The position numbers and the translations under genes are program-made. The notes under the pieces are model-generated. The model saw only the letters and a program-made list of their open reading frames with translations, was not told the origin of the DNA and ran no database searches. Positions 33,839 through 44,863 of a DNA stretch of 64,000 nt are shown piece after piece. Position 1 is the first letter of the stretch. Each line of letters opens with the position of its first letter. Source of the DNA: Wolfiporia cocos (lineage: Eukaryota > Basidiomycota > Agaricomycetes > Polyporales > Phaeolaceae); the NCBI GenBank assembly GCA_029448655.1, contig JACCLO010000001.1, forward strand, positions 2,790,001 through 2,854,000. Reading direction: 5' to 3'.

Positions 33839-34381
33839 TGTTACAGATCGAATATCCGTTCAACGCAAAATAACCAAGTCAAGTTACTCAGCGTATTGAG
33901 TAGCGCACTACTCGTCGGACTCCTCAGAGTCAGAGCGTCGATATACAAGCTGCGGGTTTAATTGCTCAAGCCTTTGAGAACGAGTATAAGATCCTTGTAA
34001 TTCAACAAGGTCGAGCTGAGGAACTCGACCGGTATTTACATCAGGTTATATACTGTGATCCGTGAATCGGGGTCATAGTGTCTTTGGTACTACTACTATT
34101 AAGTTCGTCGGGCTAACAATATAAGTAATAAGGGAGAAGTGTTGCGGTTGAATGCAACAAGGGATGAAACACAGAACTACTGTGGTTGGACACAGAATAT
34201 CAGCTAGAACGCGATGCGGACACAGAGAGTGGGCATAGGGTTGTTATACATGAAACAGGGCCTACGGTTGAGCGGAGGCCCCCTAGAAATAGAGTGCTGG
34301 GTACAGCGGTTGAACGCTAAGTCCTCATACACGGTGAGGCGTCAAACGGAATATTCGAGTGTACCTGGTAGAACCGTAACA
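33839..34381 (-). mobile_element. Solo LTR of the element A family inside A's dUTPase
   Basis: On the plus strand it begins TGTTACAGATCGAATATCCG and ends GAACCGTAACA. It is a diverged relative of A's own LTRs in the same orientation, with a perfect ATAGG duplication (33834-33838, 34382-34386). It splits the dUTPase domain between its first and second motifs. The family was therefore still inserting after A arrived. Confidence 0.9.
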
Positions 34382-34565
34382 ATAGGACCCTCTTGGAATC
34401 TCCATCCGAACTCTGGTGGGGATTGGTTTCCATCCCCCAGGGGCGATTTCCTCATCTTTCGAAGCATATAGGTCATAACCAATAGTGCCGTTGGTTCCCT
34501 GTGTTGGGAGCTTCCCTTCGGGGGCTACTGTCATTTTGACAGTGTCGAGTTGTATTACGGTGTCG

Positions 34566-35052
34566 TGTCACAGATTATTCTGTGATATTTAGTATTATCC
34601 CCCTCCCTGGGTCGAACCAGGGATCTCATGCGTTGTAGTCACATGATCTGTGCATAGTAGTGTAGCGGTATAGCATGTACTCGTACAATGGTACGTCTGG
34701 TCACGTGATATGGCTGACTAATACAGTCACGGTACATAGAGCGCACGGCCCCTTACTTTAGGGCCAGTACTTACAGTAGTAGTGCGGCGTTCTCATGTAT
34801 ATAAGCCTGCAACTGAGGTCTTACAACCTCAGTCTTGATATCATCGTCTTAGGGGCGAGTCCCTACAGTCACTCTCTGATCCTCTGCGTGCTAGACTGGT
34901 GGTCGACGCTACTTAGTTACCGTCTACCTTGGGTCGTCTATCAACACCCATCCAGTCACCCACAACCTTGGACGTTAGGTCTTAGGTCCTCAACTAGACG
35001 TTAGGTCTTTAGGAGGAGGGGCATTAGTTTGTATGTCACAGAATCTGTGACA
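34566..35052 (-). mobile_element. Solo LTR (family D) inside A's pol
   Basis: 487 bp with an 11-bp terminal inverted repeat (TGTCACAGATT .. AATCTGTGACA) and a perfect TGTCG duplication (34561-34565, 35053-35057). It contains a TATA-like TATATAAG near 34797 and, near 34600-34625, a tRNA T-arm-like CCCTGGGTCGAACCAGGG. I give minus because the T-arm then reads GGTTCGA near the 3' end, as in family C. It lies between the protease and dUTPase domains. Confidence 0.85.
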
Positions 35053-35508
35053 TGTCGGCTGTTCAGGTTTTTCTTTCTGTTGGTTCGTTAGGGCTGATAT
35101 CAATTTTCCCTGTTGCCCAATTGATGACAGGGCTTTCCTTCTTCAGCCAGTTATATCTGAGGATCATCTCCTCCTTTCTGATGTTTCCTATGAGGAAGCG
35201 GACTTTGCGTTCCTTTCCCCCATATTCGATGGGGAGGAAGACTTCTCGATCTACTTGTCCATCTTTGTTGGTGGTTCCGTCGACGTTTCGGACAGTGATT
35301 GGGTTTTTCAGGGGTCGAGTTATGATTCGGTGTCGGATGACGAGTTTTGAGTGGATCAGAGAGGACATGGCTCCTGAGTCGATGAGGGCATTTACTTTCA
35401 CGGTTTTTTGCAGCTTCAGGGTTATGGGGATGAACAATGATCTACCGCGTTTATACAAGGTAATTACATGGGCTGCGCTTTTGGGAGGTAAGACCGTGTG
35501 CTTCCTCC

Positions 35509-37130
35509 CTACTCGAAATCCTGGTCATCAAGAATTTGGGTGAGGAATGAGGGGTTCTTAGCTTTGAGAATTCGGATTGCATTGACAGCTTCTTTGACTG
35601 CCGTGGCCCCATCGTCCTCCTCCTCCTCGGTGTCTTCTTCTTCCATATGTGTGGTGGAGGTTCCCTCCTCTACTGCCTCTGCCTTTCGGGCTCTGCCCTT
35701 GATGGGGGCCTTCTTCTTTCGCTTCGGGCAGTTGCTGGAGAGATGGCCCTTCTCTTTGCAATTGAAACACTGGGGAGCTTGCGTTGCTCTTCTGTGGACA
35801 TTCGGTCGACGTCCATTGCATTCGGGTCTTTTGCGGGGGTTGGTGCGGCTGGGGTGCTTGGCCCCCTGGCTCACCACTGGGGTTTCTTCTTGGGGTCTCC
35901 TCATCCCTTGATGAACGTGTTATAATTGTTCTCATTGATGGATGCTTGTTTCATCCAGTCGGTGAGGGTTATGACGGGGGGGACGATGTTTATGATGTGT
36001 GTTACGAGTGTGGGTCTGATGGCTCTCTTGTATAGGGTGACAAGGAGTGAGTTGCACTGTTGTCGGTCCAGCCCCGTTTTCCCTACGAGATTGTCAAACT
36101 CGATGTTGAAGTCGTCAATGTTCTTCTTCTCTTGTCTGAGATCAAAGAGGTTGTCATTGGTTTTCTGTTTTTCTTCGATAGGTTTGAATGCGGCATCGAA
36201 TTCTGCGCTAAACTGGAGTAGCGTGGGGAGGATGAATGCTCCCGTTGTTGGGTCTGTGTGTTTGGCGTAGTAATTCTCCTTCCACTGGTCCACTCGATCA
36301 CTCCCTCGAATGTAGGACATGATGAAAAGGATTTTCTGATCGTCGGTTTGGTAGTCCGTTGCGAACATGGTGAACCATGTGTTGCAATCATTCTTGAAGC
36401 ACTGTAGCTTCTTTCATTCTCCCTTGAATGGTTTGGGAGTGGTGAGCTTTATGCGGTTCCCTCGAGCTGGTGGGGCGAACTGCATGCCCCATCCTGTGGG
36501 GTTCCCTCTGCCTGGGGGGCCTCCTCCACCTGGTGGGCCTCCTGCACCTGGCAGTCCTCCTGGATTGCCTCCTGTGCCGCCTGCTGGATTACCACTGCCA
36601 CCCGGGGGACCTCCGCCCCCAGGAACTCCTCCTCCTCCAGGTGCTCCTGCTCCAGCAGGGTTTGTTCTGCCAATATTTCCAGGTAGCAGATTATTAGCTT
36701 TCGGAGGGATATTGGCCACTCCCCCTGTGCCCTGGCCCGTGCCACTGCTTCCCGAAACAGCACTTCCGCCCAAGGTTGTACTTCCCATACCCATGCTTCC
36801 TCCGGTGGGGGTGGGGTTCGTTGTCTGTCCTCCGAGTTGTCCATCACCTGTTCGAGATATGACGATGCTTGGTGTCATTAAGTCTGCGACCGTTCCAAAG
36901 CATTCGAAAGCGGCGTGCATCTGGTCCCAAGGGTCGTTTGAGGACGGGGGTAGCTGTACCCACGAGGGTACGAGTTTGTCTGGTGTTGGGACGGTGAGGT
37001 ATCCTCCCTTCGTGAAGAATCCTGCGGGGGGGTCTCTCCACTCGTGCTTCTCTTCATAGTAGATGCGTCTGTATATTTCAGGGAGCAGGTGGATCAGCCA
37101 GTTCGGGACATCCGGGTCAAAGCGTTGCAT
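35509..37130 (-). pseudogene. Gag of element A, broken by stops
   Basis: Starts MQRFDPDVPNWLIHLLPEIY, then a Gly/Pro-rich linker, capsid core (CFKNDCNTWFTMF; FSAEFDAAFKPIEEKQK; IDDFNIEFDNLVGK), CCHC knuckle CFNCKEKGHLSSNC and end ILDDQDFE-stop. In-frame TGA codons occur after KPFKGE (near 36414), after TFIKG (near 35901) and shortly after. Homologous to gag of B block by block, with strong divergence in the linker. The -1 junction to pol (VGRKHTVLPPKSAAHVIT) is placed as in B. Confidence 0.85.
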
Positions 37131-37162
37131 GGACTTGCACTTTGGTAAGTGAGTCTGGTAAG

Positions 37163-37173
37163 AGCTCGACCTT
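37163..37173 (-). promoter_or_regulatory. Self-priming primer binding site of element A
   Basis: On the minus strand AAGGTCGAGCT directly follows the 5' LTR, identical to the site in element B and complementary over 11 nt to the copy kept in the 3' LTR (20026-20036). This is the Tf1/sushi arrangement rather than tRNA priming. Confidence 0.7.
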
Positions 37174-37174
37174 C

Positions 37175-37709
37175 TGTTACGGATCGAATATCCGTTCAGC
37201 TGAAATACCTAAGTCGAGTTACTCAGCATATCGAGTAGCGCACTACTCGTCAGACTCAGCAGAGTCGAGCGTCGATATACTAGCTGCAGGCTTGATTGCT
37301 CAAGTCTTTGAGAATGAGTATAAGATCCTTGTAATTCAACAAGGTCAAGCTGAGGAACTCAACCAGTATTTACAGCAGGTTTTTATACTACGATTCTGTG
37401 ACTGGGGTCATAGTGTCCTTGGTACTGCTACCACTAAGTCCATAAGGCTAGTACGCTAAGATAACTAAGCCGAAATGTTGCGGTTGAGTGCAACAGTGGC
37501 TGAAATGCGGAAGCTCTGTGGTTAGACACTAAATATCTGCTAGAACCTGGTACGCTATGAGACCATGGGCATAGGGCTGTTATACATGAAACGAGGGTCG
37601 CTGGTTGAACAGGGAACCCTAGAAATAAACGCACGAGTCTGCAGTTGAACACTAAGTCCTCTCCTCCAGTGAGGCATCAAAGATACGCGAATTTGAACGG
37701 ACCGTAACA
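37175..37709 (-). repeat. 5' LTR of element A
   Basis: 535 bp; CACAC follows at 37710-37714. Read on the minus strand it has TATAAAAA and, about 38 nt on, the primer-complement segment, here mutated at one base (plus strand AAGGTCAAGCT, 37341-37351). The matching primer site lies at 37163-37173. Confidence 0.9.
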
Positions 37710-37813
37710 CACACATTATAGGGCTTGACTTTTCATAAATTCAATCATTGTTGAATGTAGATAGCATGAAATAGATTTATGTCTCATGAGTGAGATGAAG
37801 ATATAGTACATGA

Positions 37814-38140
37814 GTGGTTGATGGATGGTGGCTGACTGAGGCTTGCAGAGACGTGGGTACCATGACCCCTGTTGACCCACCCTCATGTGCATGGGAGATG
37901 GGCGGACTGAGGGCTGGCCGCAACTTACAGGGACGTGTGCGCTGCAACCCCCATTGGCCCACTCCATCTGCCACCTATGTGGGTGATGGGTGGACAGTGG
38001 GCCGACTCAGGCTCGCGGAGACGTGGGCACCGCGACCCCCGTCAGCCCATCCCATCTGCTGCCTACATGGGTGGTGGGTCGACTGAGGCTCATGGAGATG
38101 TGGGGACCGTGACCCCCTGTCTGCCGACCGACTCAGACCA
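37814..38140 (+). repeat. GC-rich tandem repeat, unit about 85-95 bp (array 1)
   Basis: Three to four imperfect units with GAGACGTGGGCACCGCGACC, CATCTGCCACCTA, GGGTGATGGGTGGAC and GGGCCGACTCAGGCT. Open frames across it are by-products of composition. The same family returns beyond the Clp1-like gene at 39895-40530. Confidence 0.7.
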
Positions 38141-38463
38141 CATTTCGAGGTTGCCGGAAACACCTATCGCTGGTCTGCCTTGATGCCTGGAGGGAACATA
38201 CTCGGCAAACACCTCTCGCAAGTCCTGCTTCAATTCAGTTGATTTCACAATTACATAACCGATGCATCAGGTGGTCCTGCTGCACACGGAGTGCGTTGTC
38301 CTCCTGATGATGCTCTGGGCTTGCGTAGCACTTGATGGGGCTTTGTGGGTGCCAGAAGTGCTCACTGCGATAAAGGTTGGGTCTCACCCTCCCCACATCC
38401 CCACAACCTCATCTGACCCTCCCTTACCCTCCCACCCCAGCCCACCCCACCCCTACCATCCCC

Positions 38464-39673
38464 ATGGCCCCCTTAGTCAGTACCGCTACTGCTGCACACA
38501 AGACCTGCACTAGGAGGGTCCGCACACAGCCCAGGGCCATTCACACAATCATCGGCGATGATGTCACCTCCTATCAAAAGCAGCCCTGCAACCATGCCCG
38601 CACCGCCACAAAACGCTGGATGATGACTGCCATCAGCACGTTTGTCACCCATGACCATGCACCAACTCAGGTCACATTCGACATTACTGGCAAGGTGCCC
38701 CTGTCGCAGTGCAACGCAGGCTTACCTGAGTCAGAGCAGACATGCGTCTCCATCACTTTGCCACGGCAGCTCCAGTGGCTGCACAAGCGGGTCCTGACCA
38801 ACACAAGACTTGTCCAGATCAACTCCATGCTTGGCAAGGTCCCAATTGAATACGTGCAAGACAAGCTCACCGAGCTCAGCCCCACGTACATGTGCGCCGT
38901 CTCTCCACGCCCATGCATGCGTGCTCACCCAGCAGCACACTCACAGGATGGCGTGCATTGCCACGCATTCGCAGATCAATGTGGAGGTCACCGCAGAGAC
39001 CATCATCCCGCATCGCGGACATGTCCAGCTCGAAGACACCTCCATGGAGCCCCCGACACACATCCTTGCCATGCACCAGTGCATGCCCAATGCGCACCAG
39101 ACCAGTGTTTCCCTCATCCCAACGCACAACATTGTCTGGGCCATGAACAGCATGACGCTCCCCAAGCTCGGCCGCCCTCGCTGAGCTCTCCCATCCGCGC
39201 TTGCACCTGGGAGCGAGATCACACTGCCCATCATCCCCGTGCATGTCGTAGACATGCCCACATTCCCTGCATTCATGAACTACGTCTACGACAAGCGTGT
39301 GGACATCCTCCTCGTGCACCTCATGCCTGATGTTGCCCCTGATGCCACGGCGCAGACAGCCCCCCACGCAATCGTCACGTATGCCAAGCAGCTCGCCACC
39401 ACGTCTTCCATTGCCACCATCCTCGCCCGGGTCCAATTCATCCGCGGCATCTATGGAAATGCAATTGCGTTTAGTGTGTATGATGCCAGCCTTTGGGCCG
39501 CACTCGACCTCACATGGGAGATCCTATTACACATGCTCGCATTTGTGACGGGCGTGAGGCTTGATGGGATGGAGAGTGTGCATGACGTGGTGGAAGATGA
39601 CATAAAGAGCCCCCCCCCCCACTGCGGCAACCCTGCCACCAACCAAATGAGCCTGTGGGCATGCCCATGCTGA
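38464..39673 (+). pseudogene. Clp1-like (clampless) protein gene, broken
   Basis: From ATG (MAPLVSTATA) the frame runs to about 38920, then a one-base shift is needed to continue into QINVEVTAETIIPHRGH; an in-frame TGA at 39182-39184 interrupts before ITLPIIPVHVVDMPTFPAFM. The C-terminal half (VDMPTFPAFMNYVYDKRVDI; FIRGIYGNAIAFSVYDASLW; LDLTWEILLHMLAF) has the pattern I associate with Clp1-like proteins, a family expanded in Agaricomycetes and named after a regulator of clamp-cell formation in Coprinopsis. A missed short intron could explain one of the two breaks. Flanked on both sides by the same GC-rich repeat. Confidence 0.55.
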
Positions 39674-39894
39674 GACAATAGACGATTGCATTTGTCATAT
39701 GTAGATGAGATAGTCTGTATTATCATTATTGTCGTGTAAAAGGAACCAGCGTGTACAGTAAGTAGCTAGCACTGCTTTGATTTTTGTGCACCAGTCATGA
39801 TACACATTGACTGTGCTATACAATAGCAATAACTTCAATGCATGCATTTATTAGCCAAAAGCTCACATCCTGCATGTCCAGTTGGCCCACCATT

Positions 39895-40530
39895 TCTATG
39901 CACTAGACACATGGGGTGGGCCAATGGGGGTCGCGGTGCCCACATCTCCGTGAGCCTGACTCAGCCCATCACCCATGTAGGTGGCAGATGGAGTGGGCCA
40001 ATGGGGGTCATGGTGCCCACATCGCCATGGGCTCCTGTCGGCCAACCGACTCAAATCACACAGACGATGGGTCGACAGGGGGTCACGGTGCTCACATCAC
40101 CCACGTAGGTGGCAGATGGGGTGGGCCGACCGGGATTGCGGTGCCCACATCACCGTGGGCTCCTGTTGACCGACCGACTCAAACCACATGTACCTGTGAT
40201 GCAGGCCAATAGGGGGTTGCAGTACCTACAACGCCGCGAGCCTCGGCCGACCTATGGTCCACTCCATACATGGGGCATGCACGGTAGGCCAGCTCAGACT
40301 CATGGAGATGTGGGGATAGTGACCCCCTGTCGATCCATTGGGCACCACAGGTATGTGTGATTTGAGTCGGTCGGCCAACAGGAGCCCACGGCGATGTGGG
40401 CACCACGACCCCCATCGGCCCACTCCATCTGCCACCTACATGGGTGATGGGTGGACGGTGGGCCGACTTAGGCTCGCAGAGATATGGGCACTGTGACCCC
40501 CATCAGCCCACGCCATGTGCCAACCAAATG
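39895..40530. repeat. GC-rich repeat, array 2, units in both orientations
   Basis: Units of the family at 37814-38140 appear inverted from about 39905 to 40200 (GTGGCAGATGGAGTGGGCCA, GGTGCCCACATC) and direct from about 40270 to 40530 (GATGTGGGCACCACGACC, CCATCTGCCACCTACATGGG), giving an imperfect large palindrome. The several frames read from it are not genes. Confidence 0.65.
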
Positions 40531-40696
40531 AGAAAGGTGGGCCGACCGGTTGTGCAGGTGACAAGTGTGGTGGTCGGCCAACATCAGGCGTGCCGGCATA
40601 CGGGCCCATCATACCCGTTGGATGACCAGACACTCCAGGGTACGGTGACTGTACGGTGTGGTCATAATATAGGTGACCTCTGACCAGAGGGTATTG

Positions 40697-43600
40697 TCAG
40701 TATGGATCTTGAGGAACATCAGTGGGTATCAGGTCTGCCAAGGTTTCCACCACCAAAAATGTCTCCTTGCGCTCCCTGCCCTGTGCATCTTTCCTTTTGT
40801 GAAGGAATATCTTCACGATGTGGCCGGCATGCTGTGTGTGAGTATCTGGGGCCTCGAACATGGTGTTACTGTCCTTCATACCACTGTGATGATCGCAATA
40901 GATGACGCCTTTGATGAAGACCCTGGTGCAGGACAAGACAGTGGGAGATAGGGATATGCGATTGTGAGTGCCTCTATGCCTGTGTAAGTCAGTGTACAGT
41001 TCGACACCTGCCTCCTGGTTCAGAAGCCGGACCAGTGTGTTGAGTGTCATATCATCCAAGGTCTCGGTTCTCACAACCTTTCCTGGGTCACCTCGTGGAG
41101 TGGAAGGCAGCTGCATATTTGTGATCTCGCAAAGTCTAGTGCCACGCCTATCCTCTGTATATACCACATCATACGCATCCACAAGCTCTGCCACAATGCC
41201 ACGTACATGATCTTCCTGTATCAGTGCCCAAAGATTCGCCGCTCGGCAGGTATGGATCATGTACGTTAACTCGAGCTTGCCTGGGTTCGCGAAAATTAAG
41301 ATTCAAACTTCAAGGATCACTGTGCAACATACTGACCAAATTTGAGATTTATGTGCTCATTGCAGCATATAGTTTAGTCGCTCAGAGAAAAATGTTCTGA
41401 CAGAGTGAACTGGACCGAATTCATGAAGAAAATCGCCCACATGTAATGCTAGATGGTGATTTGGTTTGAAATCTACCTCCTTGTAAAGCCCTTCCAGAGA
41501 CTTGAGATAGTGAGTTATGGATGCATTGTAAAGCATGATCAGGGTGTCGGACATCTCCAGCAAACTGCTCACCATCACAGCGGTCACCAGTTCCATGAGA
41601 TTGTGCAGCATACATGCTTCCTGGTCGTAGCTGACTCCGCACCCCAGAGTCGGATCAGTGTGATAGGAAAGTTGATCGTGCAAGCAGTCAGCCACTGATT
41701 GGCATGTAGCTTGCCTCGCTCCGATGTCCCAAGGTTCACGGGAGCGGGATTGATCCATGACAGAAGCTCAGTGCGAGCTAAATTGACATGGGTCTGACAC
41801 AAAGTTTCGTGCCCAAGGACAGCAGTCATGGTATCTCGATTGCCAATTCTGTCCTTGAGTACTGGAGGCAGGGTCTGGACTGGAGGCAGGATCTACATAG
41901 ATCAATATTAAGTTCTGAAGACAGCAGGGTGACACACAGAACTACATGCTTACTGGATGGTGTGTCAAGCTTCGTGTCACTGTACCTGTCATTGAAGATG
42001 TTTGCTAGAAAATATATAAGTCTTTCATGGAACATGGTACATTCGACATGTACCCATTCGATCAAGTGACTGATCAGGATTGATTTCGTTCCATTCAAAA
42101 GCAGCATTCTGCGTTCACACATTGCCATGGGAATCAGCTTTGTAAAATTCTTCATGGTGCTCTTGAAACATCCCTTAGAAAAAGATCCCTCTGCTTTGAC
42201 TACATGCTCCTCCAAGGGAAGCTGAGCTAGTTGCATGCTTGCACTCGTTGACTGAGCCTTGCCACCATTGGCCTATCTTCGGCCCCGAGATTTTGGCTAC
42301 AACGCTATGATCCGAAGTATTCAATGGCTGCACGTGCACACCATGACTCATGACAGAATTACAACACCTACCCAGTCTAGCAATGTCTTCAAGATAACTT
42401 TCTTCTTATTTGACCATCATAGGTTATAGATGAAGGCAAGATGCCATAGTACCGCTTTCTTTCATGAGCTCAGCTCTGTAGGCATTCCACGATGTAGATA
42501 GGTTAACCCTTGCAGCATATCAGCATCAGGTGGTCATGCAGGCACCTTGTGCTTGCTGTTATAGATGCTTTCTCCATCATTCATGTCCTCCTTCATTCCC
42601 CACATGTCCCAGCAGTGTGTCTTCAAGAGCCCAAGGTATTGGTTATGCATGGTATCAATGACTGTGAAGAGGATTGGATCCCAATCTGAGAGGTGGAGAA
42701 GTTCAGACCACCACACACCATTCTTGTCAAATGTTTCTTGCCGTGCCTTCACTGATGTCTTCGATTTCCACTGTTCTGCAAGCCTCCGGTGCTCCTGTGG
42801 AGAATGCTTGTGCCACTGCTGTGAGTCTAAGTTCCCGATATCCTCCAGCTTCTGCCAACAGAAGCTGCATATATGCATCGCTGAATGACCACCATGGCCT
42901 GATACCTGCCATGCTGCAGGGAGGTCACATACCAAGGGAATGAGTGCACAGCATACTAAGTGGCTGTTCACGAAATCTGCAGTCCTACTGAAGAATACAC
43001 CTGGCTCCCAGAAAAGCACTAACTCGTCAACAAGGAGACACAGGAAGTGGTTGAGCTGATCTAGTGATGGCTTTGTAGGACCTGGAACGATTCCGACAAG
43101 ATATGTGTTTTCTGGGAGATAGCGAAGGTGGGGAGGCAGATTTAAACAGACCATATATATGCCAGTGACTGATACCTGATGCTTTGCCTTCTTATTGTAG
43201 AATGGATTAAAGCTGTCGACTGACAAGCTGAAGAGGTAATGTCCCTCTCCCGATGGAATGTTGACCCATGCAGACAAGCCATCAGGACCCCAAAAGGGTG
43301 GGAACAGTGAGGCATCCCACACATCTTGTCAGGTTGTTTGTGAACCCGAGTGCACGTGCTCATTTGCCGTGTCCATAATCTTTTCCATACCCGGGCGGGA
43401 TAGCAGCCATGCCATCCAACTCTTCATTTCCTGGTGGAGGTACTGACACAAACTGTGACTTACCCTGGGCCTTATCCTAGAAGGCGTAATATCTGGGTAG
43501 GAGGCAGCGGTAAGCAGGTGCGTTAACGGCAGGAGCTAGGTTATCACGAGGTGAATAGTTCTAAGGGCAAGTGCCGCTTAGAAGGTGCTTATATGTACAT

Positions 43601-44699
43601 GAATAAAGGAGACCCCTAATACTACGTGGGACCTCTGGTACATACATTAGTAAGGGAAGCATATGACATGGGGCATAGGGCCGCCGGTATAAGTCAGCGG
43701 GTCATGTGCATAGGTTGACGTGGTTACTAAGGCCGAGGGTTGACCGAGGCTTGGTAACAGGTAAGGGACTAGCCCTAGCGTCATTAGAATGTTGTAGAAG
43801 GTTGTGGAACCTTCTGGTGACTTTGAGAAGCCATAGTTGTCCAGGTCTGACGAGGGTTGGTCTAGACGTAGAACATTGGAGAAGCTTCTGGTATATTCGG
43901 GAAGCTTCTATAGTGTATGACGACGATTGATGGGAGTCACGGCCCTTCGTTGTTAGGTTGGGTATTGGAGACGTCATTGATGTAGACTGTCTTGGGAACC
44001 GGTTAAGGGGTTCTACTCATTGGGTTAGCCAGTGCCTTACATAAGGGAGCACGTGACTGATAAGGGACCTATCCCTAGGATAAGGGAAGATAGGTTGCTG
44101 ATAGGTTGGATAATTGCAGGAAAATGGCATAAAGCCAGGGTAAAATCCAGATAAATCTGTGACAGGTACGTGCAAGCAGGGAACATGTAATTCTTGCCTT
44201 GTATTGTCTGTGTATGCCATAATTTGGTTCTGCAAGGATCACTCACAGGAGTGTTGTGATGAGTACAGAACTCAGGATATGGGCAGGATTCGTACAGTGC
44301 AGAACAAGTCAGGCAGCAAGCGAATTGTTGGGTGTGAGGGTCGAGGTCAAAGTGGTCCATGACAGTTTGTAAGTTGCGAGGTAAGTTGTGAGGGAGGTCG
44401 TCTAGCAGCAACTCATCTTCCTCTTGGATTGATCCACCTCTTTCAAATGCCAAGGTCATCTGTATGATTGATCGTAAGCCAACAAGGAGGATATGGCTGC
44501 CTTGCCGAGGAAGTCGTTGCAGTAGATTCATGATCAATGCCAATAGATGATATGCAAGTATGACTGGTTCCATGTACAGATACCTCCACACGAAGAATGC
44601 AGCTACAAATGATCTCTTAACAACTGAACCTCGCAGCAAATTGGAGTGACTTACCTGTATTGATTTCCTCTTGCACCGGCTGCTGCTGATCCCCAGCAT
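40697..44699 (-). pseudogene. Plavaka-type (CACTA-like, Tnp2 domain) transposase gene, broken
   Basis: Coding pieces on the minus strand: 44699..44037 (LPRNLQTVMDHFDLDPHTQQ, CLTCSALYESCPYPEFC), a piece near 43440-43320 (MKSWMAWLLSRPGMEKIMD), 43322..42534 (FPPFWGPDG, ENTYLVGIVPGPTKPSLDQ, CDLPAAWQVSGHGGHSAMHI), 42236..41826, 41758..41357 (DFKPNHHLALHVGDFLHEFG) and 41260..40697 (GHIVKIFLHKRKD). Order and motifs fit basidiomycete Plavaka transposases. An in-frame TGA lies between HSGSQTT and QDVWDASLF near 43325, and about 700 bp of unrelated sequence interrupts the N-terminal part. Terminal repeats not identified. Confidence 0.7.
43460..44110. other. Non-coding segment inside the Plavaka gene, possible insertion
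   Basis: Neighbouring introns are about 50 nt, but here about 700 bp separates the CPAC-type exon from MKSWMAWLL. The ends carry related inverted sequences (GGGCCTTATCCTAGAAGG on the left, CCTAGGATAAGGGAAG on the right). A solo LTR or MITE is plausible; I could not fix its ends or a target duplication. Confidence 0.35.
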
Positions 44700-44700
44700 G

Positions 44701-44862
44701 CATTAATGGTTTGCGGGTGGAGATGGAAAACTACGCCAAGTGGTGCAGGAACTACAGGTAGATGCCCCCCTGGAATATATATATATATCGCCCAGTAATC
44801 AGATGCACACCATAGCGCAGTGCATTGCCCCAACATCCTCAAGCTCTTTCGGATGTCATTTT
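44701..44862 (+). pseudogene. Relic of the GtaA-like C-terminal tail
   Basis: GTGGAGATGGAAAAC .. CAGGAACTACAGG .. GATGCCCCCCTGGAATAT repeats, with one frameshift, the coiled-coil and DAPPEY end of the GtaA-like genes. Similarity continues past the stop (GATGCACAC, GCGCAGTGCATTGCC) as at 1078-1110. So a third copy of this 3' end lies 43 kb from the first, between two transposase genes. A different gene with a similar tail is possible but would not explain the shared downstream bases. Confidence 0.55.
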
Positions 44863-44863
44863 A

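Larger units (their letters stand above)
30480..35509 (-). pseudogene. Pol of element A, interrupted by two solo LTRs and stops
   Basis: Same domain order as pol of B. Protease NALIDSGAMSSLIHSKL near 35380; dUTPase split by insertion (IGYDLYASKDEEIAPGGW near 34500, then [19 protein letters not shown] near 33770 and RGEKGFGST); RT with [15 protein letters not shown] and YMDDILIF near 32800; RNase H with [14 protein letters not shown]; integrase with GHPGI, CATCQQMKPD, CSVDFITDL, SDQGPQFAS; chromodomain YLVHWKGYPSADDSWEDE near 30560. In-frame stops include TGA at 33096-33098 (CQDY-stop; B reads CQDYR with CGA) and 32508-32510 (STHA-stop; B reads STHAR with CGA). The integrase finger keeps the spacing that B has lost. 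Solo LTRs occupy 33839-34381 and 34566-35052. Confidence 0.85.
19860..37709 (-). mobile_element. Element A: Ty3/gypsy chromovirus with dUTPase and ORF3, decayed, holding four nested insertions
   Basis: LTRs at 37175-37709 (5') and 19860-20869 (3') are 535 bp each once the nested solo LTR is removed from the latter, and the outer pentamers are identical (CACAC at 19855-19859 and 37710-37714). By my alignment the LTRs differ at 12 of 535 positions, nine of them CG against CA or TG. Order on the minus strand: gag, pol (protease, dUTPase, RT, RNase H, integrase, chromodomain), ORF3. Four elements have since inserted, at 20215, 21825, 33839 and 34566. Many in-frame TGA codons make it inactive. Confidence 0.9.

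Noticed and set aside
36414..36847. Plus- and minus-strand frames over the Gly/Pro linker of element A's gag
   Set aside because: Compositional by-products of the Gly/Pro-rich coding repeat; no conserved blocks.
37814..38183. Several frames with repeated Arg/Pro/Thr motifs
   Set aside because: Tandem GC-rich repeats keep frames open; both strands give equally long frames.
39909..40683. Overlapping frames on both strands
   Set aside because: Same GC-rich repeat family as array 1; no start, splice or domain support.
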